This document shows, in pieces, positions 13,081 to 17,760 of a stretch of DNA of 17,760 bases. This stretch comes from Candidatus Nitrosopumilus sp. GTDB taxonomy: Archaea > Thermoproteota > Nitrososphaeria > Nitrososphaerales > Nitrosopumilaceae. Made by a program: the position numbers and the translations under genes. The DNA is taken from contig DAOWGL010000130.1 of assembly GCA_030637455.1 (NCBI GenBank), positions 1 through 17,760 of the forward strand. The letters are read 5' to 3'. Below the pieces are notes generated by a model. It was not told the DNA's origin. It ran no database searches and saw only the letters and a program-made list of their open reading frames with translations. The stretch's first letter is position 1. Each line of letters opens with the position of its first letter.

Positions 13081-13227
13081 CAATAATGATATAATTCACT
13101 TTTTATTATTAGTATAATTTATCAACACTCTTCCTAGTTTTTTGATTTCTAAACATCAATAGATAGGCAATTCTCAAATCTGGTTTTTGTATGAAATGTA
13201 TTTAGTCAGAATGAATAATAGATTCAT

Positions 13228-13668
13228 GTGAGTTTTGAAGCATTTACCAACATTGAATTTGAAACAATATTTCAATTGTTACTTGCAATAGGTCTTGGCG
13301 CATTGATTGGATTTGAACGACAATTAAGGCGTAGACCTGCAGGATTGAGAACTCATATGTTAGTAAGTCTTGGAGCTACAATTTTTACGGTAATATCACT
13401 TTCATTTGATATAGAACCCTCTAGAATTGCTGCGGGAATTGTTACAGGGATAGGCTTTTTGGGAGCTGGAAGCATTATTGCACATAAAGGGCACATAAGA
13501 GGAATTACTAGTGCAGCTACACTCTGGATTGTTGCTGCAATAGGTCTGAGTGTTGGAGTTGGAGAATATGTTATAGCAATTATTAGTGCCGTATTTGTTT
13601 TTGTGATTTTACAATTAGGCCGAATTGAAAAACGAGCAGGCATGAAACAAGATGATTATGGATTCTAA
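13228..13668 (+). CDS. MgtC/SapB family membrane protein
   Basis: 146 aa from GTG 13228. The family core is clear: LAIGLGALIGFERQLRRRPA followed by GLRTHMLVSLGATIFTVISL, then GIGFLGAGSIIAHKG and a Gly-rich last helix. About four transmembrane helices are expected, at roughly 15-33, 41-60, 68-88 and 98-135. MgtC proteins affect Mg2+ stress survival and ATP synthase in bacterial pathogens; the role of short archaeal members is not established. A TATA-like TATTTAGTC lies about 26 nt before the GTG, supporting this start and a leaderless message. Divergent from PRPP synthase. Confidence 0.85.
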   Translation: MSFEAFTNIEFETIFQLLLAIGLGALIGFERQLRRRPAGLRTHMLVSLGATIFTVISLSFDIEPSRIAAGIVTGIGFLGAGSIIAHKGHIRGITSAATLWIVAAIGLSVGVGEYVIAIISAVFVFVILQLGRIEKRAGMKQDDYGF

Positions 13669-13797
13669 ATTTATTTAGCAGATGTTTTTTGAAATTACAG
13701 TAAAAGATTAATTCCTACATTAGAACATCAAACCATAACCACTAGAAAATTCTTCATTTACAGATATGTTTAAGTCCATAAAATCATTTGAAGTGTG

Positions 13798-14283
13798 ATG
13801 CAACTCAAAATCGGCAGATGGACTGCAAAAGCAGACAAATGTGCTTCTATCTATCAAGGAAATACATCATTGACATTTAACATAAAAGGCCCTGGAGACA
13901 TTACTGTTTATCACGATAACAAAGTATCCAAATTTTATAAAGATGGAACGGTTTCTGGCAAAAAAATTAAGATCAAAAATTCATCCTATACTTGGATTTC
14001 AGGAACGTACATTGGTCCTTCGGATAAGATGGAATTTGAACAAGAATGGTTTGCAAAATCTGGAACATGGCAAACAGTGTATAATGGTGAAAAGTCCAAA
14101 TTATATCGGATTTTAGGTCCTACTACTCAAAGAGACAGCGATATACTTGTCTCAGTTGATGGATTGCAGACGGGCTGTTTTTTGTCTAAATCTCAAAGTA
14201 TTGATGTAAAAGGTAAACACATTAAGATAAAGAAAAGACGTGGGCCTGCTTTTGTTAGTGGATTTGCTTATTCGTTAAAGTGA
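13798..14283 (+). CDS. Conserved-looking protein of unknown function, 161 aa
   Basis: Not recognised. ATG 13798 is preferred over GTG 13795 because TTTAAG (13770-13775) is centred about 26 nt upstream. The protein looks mostly beta: many short strands with Gly/Ser turns (TSLTFNIKGPGDITVYHDNK, then YTWISGTYIGPSDKMEFEQE). There is a basic KGKHIKIKKRRGP segment near the C-terminus and two Cys. No signal peptide or membrane helix. The repeated HDNKVSKFYKDG / KGKHIKIKKRR style suggests two related beta-sandwich halves, but weakly. Confidence 0.65.
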   Translation: MQLKIGRWTAKADKCASIYQGNTSLTFNIKGPGDITVYHDNKVSKFYKDGTVSGKKIKIKNSSYTWISGTYIGPSDKMEFEQEWFAKSGTWQTVYNGEKSKLYRILGPTTQRDSDILVSVDGLQTGCFLSKSQSIDVKGKHIKIKKRRGPAFVSGFAYSLK

Positions 14284-14451
14284 AAACTTTTTCTCTATTT
14301 TTATAATTGTCTTAAAAGATTAGGATCAAACTGGATGTTTTGTTCAGTCATAGCATAAAGTATTTAGTAATTTTTTTGTCATAACTGGAGTTGTTATCAA
14401 AAAAGGAATTGATCATTAATCTATTTTAAGGATAAAATGAGACTAAATATA

Positions 14452-14736
14452 ATGAAATCCTCAGAGATAAATTTGGAAATTGAAGAAATTGTAAAATCAA
14501 GATCTGAAGGGGTTTATTCAAAATGGCGTATAGGTAGAGCAAACAGTCCTTTTGATGCCAAAGAGCAACATGGAAATCCAAATGACTGGCATGATTGGGA
14601 TGCAGATACTGCCGATGAAGCAATCGAGACTGTAGATTATTTTGTCGATAAAGGAATGAGAAAAGAAGGAATAGGGTCTGGGGGATCTGATTTTGTGTAT
14701 ATTTTCTTTAGTGGTTCTCCCCAAGAAGAATTATGA
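14452..14736 (+). CDS. Small GIY-YIG-like domain protein, 94 aa (tentative)
   Basis: An in-frame ATG at 14437 exists, but ATTTTAAG (14423-14430) lies about 25 nt before ATG 14452, so the shorter form is preferred. The sequence reads YSKWRIGRANSPFDAKEQHG, later WDADTADEAIETVDYFVDKG and a Gly-rich turn before FVYIFF. From memory the order W-x-IG, an H in the first helix, A-x2-V-(D/E)-x-YF and GM-x-GG is found in a small family related to GIY-YIG nucleases. Here the typical Glu of the VE-x-YF motif is Asp. Catalytic activity is uncertain. No operon partner. Confidence 0.5.
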   Translation: MKSSEINLEIEEIVKSRSEGVYSKWRIGRANSPFDAKEQHGNPNDWHDWDADTADEAIETVDYFVDKGMRKEGIGSGGSDFVYIFFSGSPQEEL

Positions 14737-14770
14737 TTAAACAATTAATCTCATCTACAACTTTTACTGT

Positions 14771-14870
14771 TAGTTTGATGCCGTAACTTGAAATTCTCTC
14801 ATATAGATTTGATAAATTGGTTCAATGCTCTGACTTGCAAATATTTTATTAAAAATAAGGCATCAAACTA
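14771..14870. repeat. 12-bp inverted repeat spanning an intergenic gap
   Basis: TAGTTTGATGCC (14771-14782) and its exact complement GGCATCAAACTA (14859-14870) enclose 76 nt of AT-rich sequence between the GIY-YIG-like gene and the YjbQ gene. It may form a long-range hairpin in RNA or mark the ends of a small element. No ORF inside. Confidence 0.6.
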
Positions 14871-14924
14871 TTACTTCAACACCATTTAGGAATTTTGAAA
14901 TATAGTCATTGGAATAATTATGAC

Positions 14925-15344
14925 ATGACTGTAATTACAAAATCAATCAAAATACAATCCAAAGGCGAAAATGATATTATCGATCTTACTGACAAGGTTT
15001 CAGTAAAAGTTAAAGAGTCACAAATTTCTAGTGGAATTGTAACAGTTTTTGTAACAGGTTCGACTGGAGCATTAACTACAATTGAATATGAGCCTGGCTT
15101 GTTGAAAGACTTTCCAGATATGCTATCTAGAATTGCCCCCAACGAACTAAATTATGAACATGAACAAATGTGGCATGATGGTAATGGCCGTTCTCATGTA
15201 AAGGCCTCATTGATTGGCCCATCACTAACAATTCCTTTTAATGATGAGAATCTTTTGTTGGGAACTTGGCAACAAGTTGTCTTTATAGAATTAGATACAC
15301 GAGGAAGGGAGCGAAATATAGTGTTGCAAATTATTGGAAACTAA
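14925..15344 (+). CDS. YjbQ/UPF0047 family protein
   Basis: 139 aa from ATG 14925; a TTG at 14895 extends the frame but is unlikely, since AAATATAG (14898-14905) stands about 24 nt before the ATG. The family signatures are all present: SSGIVTVFVTGSTGALTTIE with YEPGL following (35-59), HDGNGRSHVKASLIGPS (84-100) and LLGTWQQVVFIELD (110-123). YjbQ proteins form small beta barrels with a conserved His/Asp cluster. Weak thiamin phosphate synthase activity has been reported for some members, but the physiological role is unclear. Single-gene unit. Confidence 0.92.
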   Translation: MTVITKSIKIQSKGENDIIDLTDKVSVKVKESQISSGIVTVFVTGSTGALTTIEYEPGLLKDFPDMLSRIAPNELNYEHEQMWHDGNGRSHVKASLIGPSLTIPFNDENLLLGTWQQVVFIELDTRGRERNIVLQIIGN

Positions 15345-15486
15345 ATAACCTTCTTTCAAATCGAAAATGATTTTGTTTACTTCATTTTAAACCAAAAGAA
15401 AAAAACTGGTTATTTTTTAAATTAAAATAATAATACTTTCTTTCAAGACAAATACTGCCATTAGAACCAATTAGAAAATGATGATT

Positions 15487-15699
15487 TTATTTTAGATACC
15501 ACGATTCAGTGCTCCATTTCCATATTAAGGAACACTCCCCACACCATTGACAAGTGTTATGTCCAACATAGATATGATCTTTTTTTGGATGATTGCATTT
15601 CTCGCATGCAGGATCACAATATGGGCAAATCGCTATGCTGGTTTTTGCATACAATAGTTTTGCTCTATTGCATGTTTCGCATCTTTGCTCTAGAGACAT
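15487..15699 (-). CDS. Cys-rich zinc-binding miniprotein, 70 aa
   Basis: Starts MSLEQRCETCNRAKLL and carries nine cysteines: four CxxC pairs (7/10, 25/28, 32/35, 50/53) plus Cys56, with His37, His42 and His47. Two Cys4 zinc-ribbon knuckles are likely. The C-terminus is Trp/aromatic-rich (SLIWKWSTESWYLK). No catalytic motif, so a structural or nucleic-acid-binding role is likely. A TATA-like AATAAAATAG (about 15723-15732) lies 25-30 nt upstream on the minus strand. It is downstream of the CBS gene on the same strand but has its own promoter. Confidence 0.75.
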   Translation of the reverse strand: MSLEQRCETCNRAKLLYAKTSIAICPYCDPACEKCNHPKKDHIYVGHNTCQWCGECSLIWKWSTESWYLK

Positions 15700-15728
15700 T
15701 TCTATAGTTAATCCATGTAGGATCTATT

Positions 15729-15833
15729 TTATTGCATATTGATCTTTTTCTCATACAGGAAGTCTAGCATATCTGGGACTTTTCTAGAGACAACTTGCTC
15801 TACTAGTCCAGTAGATGTGGAGATTTGAACCAA
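15729..15833 (-). CDS. Short open frame continuing past the CBS gene stop, 34 aa
   Basis: Directly after the TAA of the CBS protein (15837-15839) the same frame stays open: ACT, then TTG at 15833, to TAA at 15729-15731. It encodes VQISTSTGLVEQVVSRKVPD then MLDFLYEKK, which looks like a normal helical protein end. It could be a small TTG-started gene, or the remains of a longer CBS protein cut by a nonsense mutation. Confidence 0.25.
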   Translation of the reverse strand: MVQISTSTGLVEQVVSRKVPDMLDFLYEKKINMQ

Positions 15834-15836
15834 AGT

Positions 15837-16631
15837 TTAATAGTTTTTAATCTGTGGTGAGCCACTTTGATATGCATCAACAATATCTCGCACAGTCACT
15901 ACTCCAGTAATTTTCTCATCATCTGTTAATGCAAGTCTTTTGATATGATGTAATGCCATGATGCTTGCTGCTTCGTTTGCAAGAATTCCATCTTTTGCAG
16001 TAATTAATGGAAATGAAGAGTAAAGTTCTATGGATTCACTTATCTGAACTTTATTGTTTAGTACATCGAAAACAAGATCTCGTTCAGTAAATATACCGTG
16101 TCCTGGGTCTTTTCCATCTACAATTACAGAGCCAACTCTCTTGTCATACATTACCTTGCAAACATCAAGAATTGATTCATCATATGCCATATGACATACA
16201 TTTTTACTTACAACGTCATCTAATGTAGGTGCAACGTATGTCTTTCTAAATGCACGTAAAAGATCACTTGGAGTAATTATCCCAACTAGTTTATCAGAAT
16301 CTGCAAAAACTAGCAACCGTGCTTTCTGTGATATTATTAATTCAGATGCTCTTTGAACAGAGGTGTCCGGAGTAATCTTTACAAAAGGAGTCAAAATCAT
16401 TTTAGATAACTCAATATCAGGAAAGATATCTTTTTCAACAATCTGTTTTAGAACGTCACGTTCAGTAAGAATTCCAAGTGGTTCACCTTCGTCTGTGCTT
16501 ACAATTAGATTGCCGATACCTCTTCTTGCCATAAATCCTACAGCATCACGAAGTGACACAGTATCTAAAACAGAAATGGGAAAGGCAGTAAGATAATTTC
16601 CAACAAATAATGTATCAAGCTCAATTACCAT
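15837..16631 (-). CDS. Protein with four CBS domains
   Basis: 264 aa made of two CBS pairs with little else: domains at about 16-75, 80-135, 141-195 and 203-260. Each has the usual strand-helix pattern with turns such as GILTERDVLKQ, GIITPSDLLRA, GIFTERDLVFD and GVVTVRDIVDA, which end the adenosine-binding motif (G-x-x-T-x-x-D). Such free-standing modules bind AMP, ATP or other adenosyl ligands and act as cytoplasmic energy or ion sensors for partner proteins; no obvious partner adjoins. The frame remains open past its stop (see 15729-15833). A TATA-like sequence (16644-16652) is upstream of ATG 16631. Confidence 0.92.
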   Translation of the reverse strand: MVIELDTLFVGNYLTAFPISVLDTVSLRDAVGFMARRGIGNLIVSTDEGEPLGILTERDVLKQIVEKDIFPDIELSKMILTPFVKITPDTSVQRASELIISQKARLLVFADSDKLVGIITPSDLLRAFRKTYVAPTLDDVVSKNVCHMAYDESILDVCKVMYDKRVGSVIVDGKDPGHGIFTERDLVFDVLNNKVQISESIELYSSFPLITAKDGILANEAASIMALHHIKRLALTDDEKITGVVTVRDIVDAYQSGSPQIKNY

Positions 16632-16771
16632 TCATACAAAAAATATATCTGTGTTATTTGATTGGTGGATTGATTATCAGATTTGATTTTTGAGTAACTC
16701 TAACCCGATTTGTGAGGGAAAACATGCTGTATTATCGTAATGCTTTTTGATAAGATCATATCATAATAGAT

Positions 16772-17128
16772 GTGAAAAAATCACTAATTGGAATTATCAT
16801 TGCTGCAATTGTTATTGGAATTTTTGTTCTTGCTTTAACTAACCCTAATTTACGAGAAAACAAAGAAACATGGTTTGGATTCATCGATGTGACTGATCAA
16901 AGCACTCCGATTCCAGAACAAGAACAATCATCATTTACAACTCCAAAAGAATCAACTTCTAGTCCAGTACCAAAAGTAATTTGTGAACCATCATATCCTG
17001 ATGTCTGCATTGCTCCATATCCACCTGATTTAGACTGTGGAGAGATTGGATATTCTAATTTCAGAGTAATTGGAGATGATCCACACGGATTTGATAGAGA
17101 CAACGATGGTATTGGTTGTGAATCCTAA
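16772..17128 (+). CDS. Membrane-anchored or secreted Excalibur-domain protein
   Basis: 118 aa from GTG 16772; TGATAAG (16747-16753) lies about 22 nt upstream. An N-terminal membrane helix (LIGIIIAAIVIGIFVLALT, 5-23) is a signal anchor, followed by a Ser/Thr/Pro/Gln-rich linker (40-70) and a C-terminal domain with YPDVCI, DLDCGEI and the calcium-type loop DRDNDGIGCE (108-117). Cys71, Cys79, Cys89 and Cys116 could form two disulfides. The DxDxDGxxCE loop is the signature of Excalibur domains, which often follow thermonuclease-type nucleases; no nuclease is fused here. Extracytoplasmic, probably calcium-binding; function otherwise unknown. Confidence 0.85.
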   Translation: MKKSLIGIIIAAIVIGIFVLALTNPNLRENKETWFGFIDVTDQSTPIPEQEQSSFTTPKESTSSPVPKVICEPSYPDVCIAPYPPDLDCGEIGYSNFRVIGDDPHGFDRDNDGIGCES

Positions 17129-17133
17129 TCAGT

Positions 17134-17158
17134 TCTAAACTCCAATACGCTTAAGTTC
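17134..17158 (+). repeat. 25-bp direct repeat carrying a promoter, copy 1
   Basis: TCTAAACTCCAATACGCTTA plus AGTTC, identical to 17328-17352. Its CTTAAGTTC is centred about 29 nt before ATG 17183, so it probably contains the TATA/BRE region of a leaderless gene. Confidence 0.8.
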
Positions 17159-17182
17159 ATAATTATTGTAGAAAATTTGTAA

Positions 17183-17332
17183 ATGAATAAGGGTTTGTTT
17201 GAAGCACAAAAAAACAGCAATTATGACAAATTGTATTTAGAAAGTGATAGATTTGATGAACATCTTGATATGAAAAAAGAATATCCAAAAGATTTTGAAG
17301 AATTACTCAAAGAATTTGGTGTTAGACTCTAA
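17183..17332 (+). CDS. Small charged protein, 49 aa
   Basis: Starts MNKGLFEAQKNSNYDKLYLE and ends KDFEELLKEFGVRL. Acidic/basic and probably helical, with no cysteine and no recognised family. It is supported by the promoter repeat placed at leaderless distance upstream and by a second copy of that repeat that begins inside its last codons (its TAA lies within the repeat at 17330-17332). It probably accompanies the zinc-finger membrane protein downstream, which has the same promoter. Confidence 0.6.
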   Translation: MNKGLFEAQKNSNYDKLYLESDRFDEHLDMKKEYPKDFEELLKEFGVRL

Positions 17333-17352
17333 ACTCCAATACGCTTAAGTTC
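17328..17352 (+). repeat. 25-bp direct repeat carrying a promoter, copy 2
   Basis: Exact copy of 17134-17158. It overlaps the end of the 49-aa gene, and its CTTAAGTTC is centred about 27 nt before ATG 17375. Confidence 0.8.
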
Positions 17353-17374
17353 GTACAAAATTCATGCGATCATA

Positions 17375-17755
17375 ATGGGTATTGAAAGCAAAAAAGAAGG
17401 TAATGCCTGTGAAAGATGCCATAAATCAGATACAGATGTCGGTAAGATGACTCATTACAAAAATCATGGATTAGATAAATTACTTTGTCAAGATTGTATC
17501 AAAGAGATTGACGATTATTATTCTCTCACATGTTCCAAGTGTGGTAAACCAGCACACCTAAGAGGTAACTTGATTGAATATGAAAATAAAAAAATCTGTA
17601 CAATCTGCATGGATGAAATTAAAATGAAAAAAATAATCAAAGAAGAACAAAAACAAGAAAGAAAGAATTTCATAAAACCATATTGGGTAAAATGGATTAC
17701 TTTTGGTCTTACGATTACTGGAATCATAGTGGCATTATTGGCGATAGGGATTTGA
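17375..17755 (+). CDS. Double zinc-ribbon protein with C-terminal membrane helix
   Basis: 126 aa. There are two Cys4 modules: Cys12/Cys15 with Cys38/Cys41, and Cys53/Cys56 with Cys75/Cys78, a LIM-like arrangement of paired zinc knuckles. A Lys/Glu-rich helix (79-100) leads to one C-terminal transmembrane segment (WITFGLTITGIIVALLAIGI, 107-126), so the zinc part is probably cytoplasmic on a tail-anchored protein. No enzymatic motif. It shares its promoter sequence exactly with the 49-aa gene upstream, so the two should be expressed together while keeping separate leaderless transcripts. Family not named. Confidence 0.75.
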   Translation: MGIESKKEGNACERCHKSDTDVGKMTHYKNHGLDKLLCQDCIKEIDDYYSLTCSKCGKPAHLRGNLIEYENKKICTICMDEIKMKKIIKEEQKQERKNFIKPYWVKWITFGLTITGIIVALLAIGI

Positions 17756-17760
17756 GAATA

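Noticed and set aside
15343..15415. 8-bp inverted repeat AAATAACC/GGTTATTT after the YjbQ gene
   Set aside because: Low-complexity arms 57 nt apart in AT-rich sequence; could aid termination but is within chance.
15805..15840. GGTTCAAATC-like T-arm on the minus strand near the CBS gene end
   Set aside because: Flanking bases do not form a T stem, and no D arm, anticodon arm or acceptor stem can be built; not a tRNA.
826..17332. Four proposed small ORFs are exactly 150 nt long (826, 6448, 6688, 17183)
   Set aside because: The proteins are unrelated in sequence, so the shared length looks like coincidence.
1..17760. CRISPR array, transposase, integrase or attachment sites
   Set aside because: No regularly spaced repeats and no protein with such motifs were seen in any frame.

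Overview
The window is AT-rich (roughly one third G+C by eye) archaeal DNA, most likely from an ammonia-oxidising archaeon of the Nitrosopumilus type (Nitrososphaerota/Thaumarchaeota). The reasons are a group II chaperonin (thermosome), an AMP phosphorylase, a cupredoxin with an amicyanin-like copper loop fused to a helical repeat domain, several universal stress proteins, a bifunctional-nuclease (DUF151) protein, and many tiny CxxC proteins. Most genes also have a T/A-rich TATA-like box 24-30 nt before the start codon, so the transcripts are leaderless or nearly so. Clear Shine-Dalgarno sites appear only inside operons, for example before thioredoxin. No rRNA, tRNA, CRISPR array, transposase or integrase was recognised.

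Layout. 1-1000: 3' part of a cupredoxin/helical-repeat protein, followed in the same frame by a short open stretch. 1041-2659: a MarR-type regulator divergent from a three-gene unit (small His/Cys protein, SRPBCC protein, thioredoxin), with two palindromic operators between them. 2700-4600: a response regulator and two ribbon-helix-helix proteins; this stretch and its left edge hold four copies of a short hairpin element ending in AAGAGTAAAAG. 4636-6597: Hsp20, a small charged helical protein overlapping a DUF151 nuclease, and a minus-strand unit of a 49-aa protein, a 50-aa zinc ribbon and a universal stress protein. 6688-7766: small proteins and a P-loop kinase. 7812-7882: a good candidate for an unannotated structured RNA. 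7890-10503: thermosome between two more universal stress proteins. 10637-13080: AMP phosphorylase convergent with PRPP synthase. 13228-15344: MgtC-like membrane protein, two proteins of uncertain function and a YjbQ-family protein. 15487-17755: Cys-rich miniprotein, four-CBS protein, Excalibur-domain protein, and two genes driven by identical 25-bp promoter copies.

How the genes fit together. Much of the window reads as stress and redox housekeeping: Hsp20 and thermosome for protein folding, three UspA-type proteins, thioredoxin under a MarR regulator with N-terminal cysteines, a CBS-domain energy or nucleotide sensor, and many small zinc-binding proteins that may act as regulators. AMP phosphorylase and PRPP synthase, ending 20 nt apart, link AMP breakdown with ribose-phosphate and PRPP metabolism.

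The items most worth following up are the RNA candidate at 7812-7882, the four-copy hairpin element, the double-operator MarR promoter, the cupredoxin whose axial copper ligand position is valine, and the duplicated promoter at 17134/17328. All functional calls come from reading motifs by eye; no database search was run.
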